A stretch of DNA of 64,000 nt from Paludibacter sp. (GTDB lineage: Bacteria; Bacteroidota; Bacteroidia; Bacteroidales; Paludibacteraceae). The stretch lies in contig JAQUWU010000011.1 in NCBI GenBank assembly GCA_028692715.1, positions 1-64,000 of the forward strand, given 5' to 3'. Positions 9,427-19,566 of the stretch are shown in pieces. Below the pieces are notes generated by a model. That model did no database searches. It saw nothing but the letters and a program-made list of their open reading frames with translations, and was not told where the DNA came from. Both the position numbers and the translations under genes were made by a program. The first letter of the stretch is position 1. Each line of letters begins with the position of its first letter.

Positions 9427-10968
9427 ATGAAAGACAAAAAATCAAATCCGAAAATGATTAAAATAGGTTTACTTATGTTTGTATTATTGTCTTTTACGGC
9501 AATGATTTCTGCTACAAACTCTCATGTCGAGAAGTGGGGCTTTTTTTCGGTTGAACTTCAGGGACCAAGTGTGGGTAATCCTTTTACAGATGTTGAACTT
9601 TCAGCCGTATTTAAAAATAAGAGCTCAGAAGTTAAAGTCACAGGGTTTTATGATGGGAATGGTAAATATATTGTTCGTTTCAGTCCTGCCGAGTTAGGAA
9701 AATGGACGTATGAAACCAAGAGTAATGCTACAGAACTTAACGGAAAAAAAGGGGTTCTGAAATGCATAAAACCATCAAAAATTAATCATGGCCCTATACA
9801 AGTGACAGATACATTCTACCTGAAGTATGCTGATGGCATGCCTTATTTCTCTGTTGGTACTACATGTTACGCATGGACAAGCCAACCTAAAGAATTGCAG
9901 GATCAGACAATTAATACACTTTCAACGTCACCTTTCAATAAAATACGGATGTGTGTTTTTCCAAAACATTATATTCACAATAACAACGAACCAGAAAATT
10001 TTGCCTTTGTACATAAAACAGACAGTACATTCGATTTCACTACATTCGATCCTGAGTATTGGCATAATTTTGAAAAACGTATTGTAGAACTTAAAAACTT
10101 AGGAATTCAAGCAGATATAATATTATTTCATCCCTACGACAAATGGGGATTTGCTGAGATGGATTCTGCCAGTGACGATAGATATATTCGATATGCAATG
10201 GCTCGTCTTGGAGCTTATGAGAATGTTTGGTGGTCGGTAGCTAATGAATTTGATTTTATGACGATTCCCCACAAACCAAATCATAGAGGAAATAAAAAAA
10301 TGGAAGATTGGGATAGATACCTCTCTATCATTTCAAAAGAAGATCCTTACCATAGAATGGTTGGAATTCATAATGGGCGTATATGGTATGACCACACTAA
10401 ACCATGGGTTACACACGCAAGTGTACAAAGTTCAAAAATGGAAGATGGTATTGCGTTGAGAGATAAATACAAAAAACCGGTGGTTTTTGACGAATGTAGA
10501 TATGAAGGGAATATTGAAAGTGGATGGGGACATTTAACAGCTCATGAAATGACTCAACGGTTTTGGTTTGGAGCTGTAACTGGTTGTTACGTTGGGCACG
10601 GTGAAACGTATAAAGATAGTATTAATGATATTCTTTGGTGGTCAAAAGGTGGTGTATTACACGGACAAAGTCCGATACGCATTGCTTTCTTCAAAAAAAT
10701 TATGGAAGCATTACCTTTCAGTGAAATGATTCCAGCTCAGGTTGACAAGAATGTTTTTGTTTTATCAAAACCGGCAAATGTATATTTAGTTTATGCAGTA
10801 AAAGCCTGTCCTGTGAAATTTACCCTTGCTGGTTCCAATGATTATAAAGTTGAATATATTGACACATGGAATATGAAAAGAGAAGTTCTCAAAACTGTAA
10901 AAGGAGGTGAGTTCACTTTCGATGCTCCAAGTGACGAATATACACTTCTTCTTACTGCAATAAAATAG
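9427..10968 (+). CDS. DUF5060/TIM-barrel glycosidase, copy 3 (diverged)
   Basis: This 513-residue member of the same paralogous set has a signal peptide (LMFVLLSFTAMISA), DUF5060 domain and TIM barrel. The catalytic-type glutamates remain in WWSVANEFDFM near residue 273 and VVFDECRYEGN near 355. It differs more from copies 1 and 2 through the substrate-facing loops. FPKHYIHNNNEPENFAF replaces FPKWYIYNRTEPAMAAY, and CYVGHGETYKDSINDILWW replaces the GECIKAPGDILWW form. The changed loops with kept catalytic residues suggest an altered substrate or subsite rather than decay. It is followed 88 bases later by the second RbsB-like gene, mirroring the copy 1 and copy A pair. Confidence 0.78.
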   Translation: MKDKKSNPKMIKIGLLMFVLLSFTAMISATNSHVEKWGFFSVELQGPSVGNPFTDVELSAVFKNKSSEVKVTGFYDGNGKYIVRFSPAELGKWTYETKSNATELNGKKGVLKCIKPSKINHGPIQVTDTFYLKYADGMPYFSVGTTCYAWTSQPKELQDQTINTLSTSPFNKIRMCVFPKHYIHNNNEPENFAFVHKTDSTFDFTTFDPEYWHNFEKRIVELKNLGIQADIILFHPYDKWGFAEMDSASDDRYIRYAMARLGAYENVWWSVANEFDFMTIPHKPNHRGNKKMEDWDRYLSIISKEDPYHRMVGIHNGRIWYDHTKPWVTHASVQSSKMEDGIALRDKYKKPVVFDECRYEGNIESGWGHLTAHEMTQRFWFGAVTGCYVGHGETYKDSINDILWWSKGGVLHGQSPIRIAFFKKIMEALPFSEMIPAQVDKNVFVLSKPANVYLVYAVKACPVKFTLAGSNDYKVEYIDTWNMKREVLKTVKGGEFTFDAPSDEYTLLLTAIK

Positions 10969-11056
10969 TCTATTGAAACTCGATTTTTAAATAATTAATT
11001 GTGAATTTGCAATTATTTATTTAGCATATATACCAAAAAATTGAAAAAATAAAATC

Positions 11057-11908
11057 ATGGAAAAGAAACCTTTAATCGGATTAGTAATGAAATCGCTTCA
11101 GGCTGAATTTTTTCAGGAAATGAAAAAGGGAGCACTGGAATTTGCCGGAAAACAGAATGGATTTGAATTAATTACCGTTGGAACATCTACTCAAACAGAA
11201 ATTGAGTTACAAATTCAACTTATCGATTCGTTGATTGAAAAGAAAGTTGATGCCTTAGTTGTGGTTCCTATCGATTCAAAAGCCCTGGTTCCCGTAGTTG
11301 TAAAAGCAGTTAAAGCAGGTATCAAAGTAATAAATATTGACATTGAATTAGACCAAACCTTGCTTAAAGAAGCAGCTGTTGAACTCACTTATGTTGGCCC
11401 AGACAATGAAACGGCCTCAAATATGGTAGGTAATGTTCTTGCAAGTAATCTCAAGAATGGTTCAAAAGTAATTTTAATTGAAGGACTTTCTGTTGCTGAA
11501 AATGCACAACAACGCAAAAATGGTTTTTTGAAATCAATAGCAGAATATCAATTGAATCTGGTTGCTTCTGAAGCTGCTGATTGGGAAACCGAAAAAGCTA
11601 AATCGGTATTCGAAAAATTGTTTGCTTTGCATCCTGATGTGGAAGGAGTTTTTTGTAGCAACGATGCTATGGCGTTAGGAGTAATTGATGTATTGCAGGC
11701 AAAAGGAAAAGCACGCGAAATAAAAGTGGTCGGCTTTGATAATGATGCTTCGGTTAAACCACTCATTGAATCTGGTGATATGTTAGCTACTATCGATGCT
11801 TATGGTTCGCAAATGGCTGTTCAAGGCATTGAATATGCACTAAAAGTACTTGCCGGAATGGAAAATAAAGGTTCGTATAGTACTAAGTTTGATTTAATTA
11901 AGAAATAA
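11057..11908 (+). CDS. RbsB-like sugar-binding protein without signal peptide, copy B
   Basis: This 283-residue protein is a near twin of the gene at 6736: identical length, same first residues (MEKKP.IGLVMKSLQAEFF) and same end (ENKGSYSTKFDL). DNA similarity extends a few bases upstream of the start (AAAATCATGGAAAAGAAACC). Pocket-lining segments are kept, including VGPDNETASNMVGNVLA and GVFCSNDAMALGVI, while surface residues differ. Like copy A it lacks a signal peptide, lipobox and DNA-binding domain, so it is predicted to be a soluble cytoplasmic sugar-binding protein. No transporter genes accompany it. Two copies kept intact next to glycosidases argue for a selected role, possibly sensing or buffering an imported monosaccharide. 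Confidence 0.8.
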   Translation: MEKKPLIGLVMKSLQAEFFQEMKKGALEFAGKQNGFELITVGTSTQTEIELQIQLIDSLIEKKVDALVVVPIDSKALVPVVVKAVKAGIKVINIDIELDQTLLKEAAVELTYVGPDNETASNMVGNVLASNLKNGSKVILIEGLSVAENAQQRKNGFLKSIAEYQLNLVASEAADWETEKAKSVFEKLFALHPDVEGVFCSNDAMALGVIDVLQAKGKAREIKVVGFDNDASVKPLIESGDMLATIDAYGSQMAVQGIEYALKVLAGMENKGSYSTKFDLIKK

Positions 11909-12303
11909 TCCAATTGTTCTTATTCAAGAGTTAAGGTTAGTGTTTTTTTATGAACAAAATCAATTCATCTCCCGCTAAATACCATTTCTTACCCCTTTTT
12001 GGGTAATTATTTATATACTTTTGTTCTAGTAATGAAGTGAAAAATTTATTCCTTTTTAAATAGTATTGTATATGAAACGAAAATAATAATATTGAAAACG
12101 AAGGTGAAAAGAAGTAAATAAAAAAAAATATACTATATTTGTGGCAAAATAATACTTTTTTTTGAGTCAACTGTTTGAATTGGTAAGCAGTTGTTAACTA
12201 ATTAGAGATTTGCATACAAGAAGTGGATGTTTTAAATATAAAAATATTGTTCATCAAATCGAACAACTTAATGAATTTGAAAAATTATAAAATTTTAAAA
12301 AAC
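11909..12303 (+). other. Intergenic leader between the enzyme block and the SusCD operon
   Basis: About 395 bases hold no convincing gene. The stretch is very AT-rich and contains a good TAnnTTTG -7 box (TATATTTG, 12134-12141), which would give an unusually long leader of about 160 bases before the start at 12304. I see no classical riboswitch fold or rho-independent terminator. Confidence 0.55.
12134..12141 (+). promoter_or_regulatory. Bacteroidetes -7 box upstream of the FAS1-SusCD operon
   Basis: TATATTTG matches the TAnnTTTG element used by the Bacteroidetes primary sigma factor. A TTG-type -33 element at the usual 19-21 spacing is not clear, so the promoter may depend on an activator. 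It is the best candidate start point for the long operon that begins at 12304. Confidence 0.45.
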
Positions 12304-14652
12304 ATGAAACACAAGTCTAATCTGAGTTCAATGCTCATGTCTGTGTTCGTTTTATGCTTTTTTCTCGTGTCCTGTAACGATGAAAAAAATAACTATTACA
12401 ATACGCCCGAATGGTTAAAAGGGAGCATTTATAAAGTGCTTGAAGATCGTGGTGACTATTCAATTTTCCTGAAGGGAGTTGAATTGGCAAACATGAAGCC
12501 TATGTTAGATGGTAAAAGTATTTTGACTGTTATGGCACCAAACGACTCAGCATTTACCGTTTATCTAAATGAAAACTACGGAGGAAAGAAAATTGAAGAA
12601 TTACCGTTGGATGAAATTAAAAAGCTAATTGGTTTTCATGTGATGTATTATGCCTTCGACAGGGAAAAGCTTTTAAATTTTAGACCTTTAGAAGGTGATG
12701 GAGCAAGTATCAACGAGAAGAATATAAATGCCGGGTTATATTATAAATTTCGTACATATAGTATGGATGGTTTGACTATAGAAAAAGATACGGCTGGAAA
12801 AGATGTAAAAGTCTATCATTTAGAACGTTTCCTCCCTGTTTTTTCATATCGGATGTTTCAAACGAAGCAAATTGATGCCAAATCTAATTACGAATATTTT
12901 TTCCCAAATACAGAATGGAACGATGCTGTTGGATTTAATGTTTCAAATGCAAAAGTGAGCGAATATTCTATTATTGCTGATAATGGTTACATTTATACTG
13001 TTGACCGTGTATTACGTCCACTTGAAACTATTTATACTGAATTGGCTTCAAACCCGGATTATTCCGATTATTTAAGCCTTTTTAATTCGTATGAGTATTA
13101 TCAAGTTGATAAAAACTTGTCTTTAGAATATGGGAATGGGGATTCTTTGTATCAGCATTATCATGGATTAGCTAATATAGCTTGTGAATGGCCTGTTACT
13201 GATTATCGAATGATTAATTTATTGTCTTCAGTCTCCTATAGTATTTTTGCACCAAATAACGATGCCCTTCGCTCTTTCTTTAATGATTATTGGCGTGTAG
13301 GAGGTTATACTTCGCTAGATGAAGTAAGTAAAACGTCTATTTCATATTTGTTGTACAATAGCGTGTATGCTTCCTCTATTGTTTTCCCTGAAGAAATAAA
13401 AAATGGATTGATTATAAATAGTTTTGGCACTAAAATTAAATTCGATGTTGATGCTGTGCCTCAGGCAAGTCGAAAGATATGTGTGAATGGAGCTTTGTAT
13501 GGATTAGATGTATTAACACCTCCGGCAATGTTCGGCTCAGTTACCGGACCAGCTTTTCAATATAAAAAATACAGTTATATGTTGGATTGGATTTCAGCAT
13601 CTGATTTAGTACTTACTTTGGCTTCCGACGAAACCCGTTATATTATGTTATATCCATCGGATGAGCTTATGAATAAATATGATATTTCAAGAGACGACGC
13701 TACCGGACTATTTTATAAGAGTAATATTCGTATTTCAGGCGCTTCCATGCAAAATTATGTTTACGCTCATTGCGTGAGTCTCGATGGCACTACTGGTTCA
13801 TATACTTCTTTACCTGCTACAGGGAATCATGTCTTTCGCACTTTGTCGCCATCAATGAACCTGTATTGGTACATGAAGGATGGGAAAATTACGAACTGTA
13901 TCAAATATAATGAATTGCTAATACCAGGCACACTAGAAGCTGATGTTTTTAGTAGTATAAGCGAATTAACTTTCCGTGATGGTTGGACTAATGGTAAGTG
14001 TTACTCGTATGAAAACATTGATAAACCATATGTTTTTGAAGGTACTCAATCAAATGCAATTTACGGTTCATTTGTTCCAATGATGATAAATAACCGAAAC
14101 TTGGCAACCACACAATACTATGGTTTTATACAATTATTGGACAAAGCAAATTTGATGGATACTGAAACTCAATCGATATTGCCGGTTGTTGAAAGTAGTC
14201 TTATATTCGTACCAACTACTACTGCTGTTAAAACCGGGATTCTTAACAATAATGTCCCGGGTATTAAAACAACAAGTACTGATATTAACGATGACGATTT
14301 CTTTGATAAATGTACCGTTACTGATTTAAGTAAATTGAACTTCTATATGTTACAATACTTTATTCCATTAAGCACAGCTGTGATTTCTAATTTTCCTTAT
14401 GTCGGCTGGGGAGAGAGTAGCACAAATCAACTCCCTACACTTCAGTCATATGATGTGAGCTTAGGTGGTGGAAAAGTATTGGCTAAAACAACTAAAGTTG
14501 TTGTTAAAGATGAGAACAATAAAATTAGTATTCACGTAGTAAATCCCGATGGTGAACTTACAGGAAATTGGGTTGATGTAATTGAAAATTATCATTATTT
14601 TCCTTTTGTGTTTGATGATGGTTGTGTTCAATTTATCAAAAATGTACTCTGA
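12304..14652 (+). CDS. Large FAS1 (fasciclin) domain lipoprotein
   Basis: The 782-residue product starts best at 12304, which gives a lipoprotein signal peptide ending in FFLVSCNDE; an upstream in-frame ATG at 12223 would bury it. FAS1 signatures are LTVMAPNDSAFTVYLNE near residue 75 and YSIFAPNNDALRSFF near 315. Several fasciclin-like modules therefore seem to be chained, followed by a beta-rich C-terminal half without a recognised motif. FAS1 domains act in adhesion and protein or glycan contacts. Next to SusC, a surface lipoprotein like this could replace the SusE/F-type glycan-binding proteins. It ends in TGA 35 bases before the SusC start. The FAS1 call is good; glycan binding is inference. 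Confidence 0.78.
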   Translation: MKHKSNLSSMLMSVFVLCFFLVSCNDEKNNYYNTPEWLKGSIYKVLEDRGDYSIFLKGVELANMKPMLDGKSILTVMAPNDSAFTVYLNENYGGKKIEELPLDEIKKLIGFHVMYYAFDREKLLNFRPLEGDGASINEKNINAGLYYKFRTYSMDGLTIEKDTAGKDVKVYHLERFLPVFSYRMFQTKQIDAKSNYEYFFPNTEWNDAVGFNVSNAKVSEYSIIADNGYIYTVDRVLRPLETIYTELASNPDYSDYLSLFNSYEYYQVDKNLSLEYGNGDSLYQHYHGLANIACEWPVTDYRMINLLSSVSYSIFAPNNDALRSFFNDYWRVGGYTSLDEVSKTSISYLLYNSVYASSIVFPEEIKNGLIINSFGTKIKFDVDAVPQASRKICVNGALYGLDVLTPPAMFGSVTGPAFQYKKYSYMLDWISASDLVLTLASDETRYIMLYPSDELMNKYDISRDDATGLFYKSNIRISGASMQNYVYAHCVSLDGTTGSYTSLPATGNHVFRTLSPSMNLYWYMKDGKITNCIKYNELLIPGTLEADVFSSISELTFRDGWTNGKCYSYENIDKPYVFEGTQSNAIYGSFVPMMINNRNLATTQYYGFIQLLDKANLMDTETQSILPVVESSLIFVPTTTAVKTGILNNNVPGIKTTSTDINDDDFFDKCTVTDLSKLNFYMLQYFIPLSTAVISNFPYVGWGESSTNQLPTLQSYDVSLGGGKVLAKTTKVVVKDENNKISIHVVNPDGELTGNWVDVIENYHYFPFVFDDGCVQFIKNVL

Positions 14653-14687
14653 ATATAATACTCCGAATTTCAAATAAACCAGGTTAT

Positions 14688-17600
14688 ATGAATATGAAAA
14701 TAAAAGATATATTAATCATTTGTTTGTTTTTAGTGAGTTCGGTGGGATTTGCTCAGAACTCCCGAATTATTAGAGGAAATGTTACCGAAAAAATAAATGG
14801 TAAGACTGAACCGGCTATTAGTGTAAATGTCGTTTTTGCAAATGACCAGAACAGAACATTAACCGGGACGGTTACAGATATCAATGGAAATTTCTCCCTT
14901 ATAGCACCTCTAAATGAAGGTAAACTGAAAATTGTATTTTCATTTATTGGTATGACGACACAGACTTTTGAGTATAAGGGTCAACAGACTTTGAATGTTG
15001 TAATGAATGAGGACCTCCAAACCTTAAGAGATGTTGTTATTACCGGAAAACGAGTTGTAAGTACATTGGGGATAACTGAAAGACAGCAAACTACTTCTTC
15101 TCAGAAAATAAAAATGGATTTGATTTTGGCCGATATGCCGGTTGTTTCTGTTGAAGAAGCATTACAGGGTAAAATAGCTGGATTGGATATTTTGGCCGGA
15201 GGTGATCCGGGTTCAAAAAGTTCTATTCGTATTCGTGGTACAGCCACTCTTAATTCATCAACAGATCCACTTATCGTTATTAATGGTGTACCCTATTCTA
15301 CAACAATCGATGATTCATTCAGTTTTAATACAGCTAACGATGAAGATTTTGCAGCGATGCTTAATTTGAACCCAAATGATATTGAGACAATTGAAGTGTT
15401 GAAAGATGCAGCATCTACATCCATATATGGTACTGCCGGAGCAAACGGAGTATTGTTAATTACGACGAAAAAAGGATCAAAAAGCAAGACGACATTTACA
15501 ATTTCATCGAAATCATCGTTTAAGTTCGAACCGGATCCAATGCCAATGTTGACTGGAAATCAATATGTTGCTTTTATTCAAGATGCAATATGGAATACAG
15601 CCAATGCACGTGGAGTAGCTAATTCAGGTGACTTACTTCAACTTTTGTTTGATACTCCTGAAATAAATTATAGTCCGAATTGGCGATATTTCAATGAATA
15701 TAATACAAATACAGACTGGTTGTCATATGTCAAGAGAGATGCCTTTACATCAGATAATAGTTTCTCAATGTCAGGAGGGGGAGAAAAAGCAACATATCGT
15801 TTTTCAATGTCTCAAACAAACGAAGGCGGTACTACAGTTGGTACTGACCTTAAACGTTTAACCGCGAGTTTGAATGTTGGATATTTATTTTCTGACAAAC
15901 TGAGAGTAGATGCTGATTTTAGCTATTCCGGCTCAGATAAAGAGGATAACTGGACTACTGCTGTACGTTCCGAAGCGTTAAAAAAAATGCCTAATAAAAG
16001 TCCATTTTGGATGACTACTGATGATAATGGGAATGTAGTTGCTACTGATAATTTTTTTACTCGTCAAAATACTGAAGAATTTCAGGGAGCTTTTACAGGT
16101 AGCGCGAATTTTCATCCAATCATAATGGCAAACGAGAGTTATAATAACTCCCTGCAAGATGAAGAAAGAATGATTGTTCATTTAAAATACGATATATTAC
16201 CTGGATTATCATATGCCGGATACGTGAGTATGAAATTCAAAACCGTTAAAAATAGAAAGTTTTTACCACAAGCTGCTACGGATGTTTCTGTTGATAATTC
16301 TTATGCTAATCGCAGTACAGATGCTTATTCCAACAATTTGTCGTTACAAACAGAAAATCAATTATTGTATCGAAAAGATTGGAATAATGTTCACAATTTG
16401 GTAGCTACTATTATCTGGCGTACCGATCAATCATCAAGTTCAAATTATTCAAGCGAAATATATGGAGCAGCTTCTGCCGGAATGTCAGATCCAGTAACAG
16501 GGGGAACCGTTTATTCTTTAGGTTCAGGCGATTCAGAAGGTAGAACTTTGTCCGGCATAGCCAGTGTTAATTATACCCTTTTAAATAAGTATATAGTATC
16601 AGGAACGCTTAATCATGAAGGGAAGTCAAGTTTAGGACAATCTAACCGATGGGGTACATTCCCTTCATTAGGTGTGGCCTGGCATGTAAAAGAAGAATCA
16701 TTTTTAAAAGATAAGGATTGGTTAGATGAATTTAAACTTCGTGGTAGTTACGGGCAGAGTGGGCAAGCCCCGAGTGGAACAGCTCCATATATCGGAACTT
16801 ACACTTCGACTGGTAAATATAATACTGCATACGGAATATCGCTGGCTTCAATGCAACTTGATAAACTAAAATGGGAATCCTCTACAGAATATGATGTGGG
16901 TGTTGACTTATCGCTGCTTCAAAATAGATTATCAATGACATTCGACTATTATTATAAATACACAAAAGATTTATTACAGAAAGGTATAAGTGTGCCTACT
17001 ACTACAGGTTATGATAATAATGGTAGTACAATTGCCTATTTCAATTCAGGTGAAGTAAGTAATCTTGGTTTGGAATATCGGTTTGACTATACAATACTGG
17101 AAAATAAAAAATGGCGTCTTGCTGCAAGCTTTAATACTGCAAGAAATATTAATCAAATAGAAGCGTTACCGGAGAATATTAATCAGATTAATTATACATT
17201 AAAGAATGGTGAATATGCTCAAAAAGTTGTTCCCGGAACGCCAACCGGCTCTTTCTTTGGATATAAATACTTGGGCGTTTATCAGAATGCCACTGACACT
17301 TATGCCAAGGATGAAGAAGATAATGTAATGTATAATTTGGATGGAGAGCCAATAGTTACAAGGAACGGTACTTATGTGTGTTTTCCTGGAGATGCAAAAT
17401 ATGCTGATATGAATCATGATGGTATTATCAACGAAAAGGACATTGTATATATTGGTAATAGTATGCCGGTTATACATGGTGGTGCAGGACTAAATGTTAG
17501 GTACAATAATTTCACACTAAATATGAATTTACACTATCGTTTGGGACAAAAAATCATTAACGAAGCCCGTATGAATAGTGAATCGATGTACGGAACTGAT

Positions 17601-17960
17601 AACCAAAGTAAAGCTGTCCTCAGACGGTGGAGAAATGAAGGTGATGATACTGAAATACCAAGGGCATTATGGCATTATGGATTAAATTATTTGGGGTCAG
17701 ACCGGTTTGTTGAAGATTGTTCATATGTGAGATTACAAAGTATATCATTAAATTATAAAATCCCTACTAATATCTGCAAAAGTTTGAGTATTAGAACGGC
17801 AAGTGTATTCTTTACTGCTTACGATTTATTGACGCTGACAAATTATACAGGTCAAGATCCAGAAGTTAATTTGCCAAGTAAAGTTCTTAGTTTAGCTGTA
17901 GATGATGCTCAGACTCCTCGTAGTCTACGACTTTCTGTAGGATTGAATGTTAACTTTTAA
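14688..17960 (+). CDS. SusC-like TonB-dependent outer-membrane transporter
   Basis: This 1,090-residue protein imports oligosaccharides across the outer membrane together with its SusD lid. The start at 14688 gives a signal peptide (ILIICLFLVSSVGFAQ). Then come a carboxypeptidase-D-like regulatory domain (IIRGNVTEKINGK to about residue 105), a TonB plug domain with IRIRGTATLNSSTDPLIVIN near 190 and YGTAGANGVLLITTKKG near 245, and a long beta-barrel. The barrel closes with SLRLSVGLNVNF, with the final Phe expected for outer-membrane insertion. A SusD gene follows after 31 bases. It differs from the second SusC in this operon by having the full N-terminal extension. A pectin oligomer as substrate is inferred from neighbours. 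Confidence 0.93.
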   Translation: MNMKIKDILIICLFLVSSVGFAQNSRIIRGNVTEKINGKTEPAISVNVVFANDQNRTLTGTVTDINGNFSLIAPLNEGKLKIVFSFIGMTTQTFEYKGQQTLNVVMNEDLQTLRDVVITGKRVVSTLGITERQQTTSSQKIKMDLILADMPVVSVEEALQGKIAGLDILAGGDPGSKSSIRIRGTATLNSSTDPLIVINGVPYSTTIDDSFSFNTANDEDFAAMLNLNPNDIETIEVLKDAASTSIYGTAGANGVLLITTKKGSKSKTTFTISSKSSFKFEPDPMPMLTGNQYVAFIQDAIWNTANARGVANSGDLLQLLFDTPEINYSPNWRYFNEYNTNTDWLSYVKRDAFTSDNSFSMSGGGEKATYRFSMSQTNEGGTTVGTDLKRLTASLNVGYLFSDKLRVDADFSYSGSDKEDNWTTAVRSEALKKMPNKSPFWMTTDDNGNVVATDNFFTRQNTEEFQGAFTGSANFHPIIMANESYNNSLQDEERMIVHLKYDILPGLSYAGYVSMKFKTVKNRKFLPQAATDVSVDNSYANRSTDAYSNNLSLQTENQLLYRKDWNNVHNLVATIIWRTDQSSSSNYSSEIYGAASAGMSDPVTGGTVYSLGSGDSEGRTLSGIASVNYTLLNKYIVSGTLNHEGKSSLGQSNRWGTFPSLGVAWHVKEESFLKDKDWLDEFKLRGSYGQSGQAPSGTAPYIGTYTSTGKYNTAYGISLASMQLDKLKWESSTEYDVGVDLSLLQNRLSMTFDYYYKYTKDLLQKGISVPTTTGYDNNGSTIAYFNSGEVSNLGLEYRFDYTILENKKWRLAASFNTARNINQIEALPENINQINYTLKNGEYAQKVVPGTPTGSFFGYKYLGVYQNATDTYAKDEEDNVMYNLDGEPIVTRNGTYVCFPGDAKYADMNHDGIINEKDIVYIGNSMPVIHGGAGLNVRYNNFTLNMNLHYRLGQKIINEARMNSESMYGTDNQSKAVLRRWRNEGDDTEIPRALWHYGLNYLGSDRFVEDCSYVRLQSISLNYKIPTNICKSLSIRTASVFFTAYDLLTLTNYTGQDPEVNLPSKVLSLAVDDAQTPRSLRLSVGLNVNF

Positions 17961-17991
17961 ATCTCGAGAAAACTGAAATAAAAAAAACAGT

Positions 17992-19539
17992 ATGAAAAAA
18001 ATTAAATATATATTTATTTTAGTATTTATGTTGTCATTGTCGACATCTTGTAACGATTGGCTGACAATATATCCTCAAAATGCACAGGTAAGTGATGAGT
18101 ATTGGCAGTCGAAACAAGATGTTGAAGCAGTAATTATTTCTGGGTATTACAGTTTAAGAGAAATGGCTGTGAACTCATTGTTACCTTGGGGTGAGTTAAG
18201 ATCGGGAGCAATTTTTAATATTAACGGTAGTGATTTGCAGATGTTCCAGCTTAAGCCTATCGACAAAGCAAATAGCAATTGGGGCCCTTTATATCAAATT
18301 ATTAATACAGCCAATGTGGTGCTGGCTAATGCTCATAAAGTACAATTGTATGATGATACATATAAAACGCAGGAAGTGAATGCACATTTATGTGAGGCGT
18401 ATTTTTTAAGGGCAATTTCATATTTCTATTTAGTACGAAATTGGCGTGAAGTTCCACTTATAACTGAACCTTATGAAGATGATTCAAATTCATTTCAAAT
18501 TAAAAAATCTTCTGAAGCAGAAATAATAGCATTAGTAAAATCTGATATAAAAGCTGCTTTAGCAACAGGAGCTGCAAAAGAGTATTTTAGTACAAATTGG
18601 GAAACAAAAGGTCGTGCTACCCGTTGGGCTTTTTATGCATTGATGGCAGATGTATGCCTTTGGTCCGAAGATTACGATACAGCAATACAATATAGTGACT
18701 ATTTGCTTGAATCTACCTCGCCCCGAAAACCAACTTTCATGCAAACACCAACACATGCATCATGGTTTTCAATGTTTAACCCAGGGAATAGTAATGAATC
18801 AATTTTTGAACTTCAATGGAATTATCAGGAAGATCAGATTAATTCTCTCCCTATTTATTTTGACAATTCTTCGGTGGATAGAAAATATGAATTATCCTAT
18901 CAATTACTTCGCGATTTTAATACTGAATATTCTCAAACACAGGCCGAAGAGAAAGAGGCTGTTAGGACAATGTATGGTGGCTATTATGTAGCCGACCCTG
19001 TTGGTTACGAAGTTTCTACCAGAGGATATGTTTGGAAGTATTGTGGCTCTCAAACCAAAACGGATAAACGAACAAAAACCTATTACGATCCTAATTTAAT
19101 TATCTATCGTGTAACAGAAGTAATGTTGATGAAAGCGGAGGCTTTGATTTTAAGGAGCAAGGGAGGATCTGAATCAGATTCTGATTGGCAGGAAGCTATT
19201 AATATTATGAACGAGGTTCGTGTGCGATCAAATTTGGACGAATTGGAATATACAAATAATTTATCGGAAGAGGATATGTTAAAAATATTGCTTCACGAAA
19301 GACGGATAGAATTTGTTGGCGAAGGAAAATCATGGTATGATGTTTTACGATTCGGACGAAGAAATAACAATAAGTATAAAGAAACTCTACTTGTACAAAA
19401 TGTTATGTACTACAATGAACAGGCAAGTGAGTCTTGGTTACGGTCAGTTCTCAGCAACGATGATGCACTTTTTTTACCAATTTGGGAGGATGAAATCAAA
19501 GTAAACCCTTTGCTTTTACAAAATCCGTATTATAATTGA
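17992..19539 (+). CDS. SusD/RagB-like surface glycan-binding lipoprotein
   Basis: This 515-residue protein has a lipobox signal (LSLSTSCND) and the SusD alpha-helical TPR-type fold. Recognisable stretches are CEAYFLRAISYFYLVRNW near residue 135, WETKGRATRWAFYALMADV near 205, and the family's C-terminal LLHERRIEFVGEGKSWYDVLRFGRR near 430. It forms the lid of the SusC barrel encoded just upstream and captures oligosaccharides at the cell surface. It ends in TGA; a FAS1 lipoprotein gene begins 27 bases later in the same transcript. Confidence 0.93.
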   Translation: MKKIKYIFILVFMLSLSTSCNDWLTIYPQNAQVSDEYWQSKQDVEAVIISGYYSLREMAVNSLLPWGELRSGAIFNINGSDLQMFQLKPIDKANSNWGPLYQIINTANVVLANAHKVQLYDDTYKTQEVNAHLCEAYFLRAISYFYLVRNWREVPLITEPYEDDSNSFQIKKSSEAEIIALVKSDIKAALATGAAKEYFSTNWETKGRATRWAFYALMADVCLWSEDYDTAIQYSDYLLESTSPRKPTFMQTPTHASWFSMFNPGNSNESIFELQWNYQEDQINSLPIYFDNSSVDRKYELSYQLLRDFNTEYSQTQAEEKEAVRTMYGGYYVADPVGYEVSTRGYVWKYCGSQTKTDKRTKTYYDPNLIIYRVTEVMLMKAEALILRSKGGSESDSDWQEAINIMNEVRVRSNLDELEYTNNLSEEDMLKILLHERRIEFVGEGKSWYDVLRFGRRNNNKYKETLLVQNVMYYNEQASESWLRSVLSNDDALFLPIWEDEIKVNPLLLQNPYYN

Positions 19540-19566
19540 TGTTTTAAACGATAATCTATGTTTAAT

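Noticed and set aside
6736-11908. ABC sugar importer
   Set aside because: The binding-protein homologues lack signal peptides, and no permease or ATPase genes are in the window.
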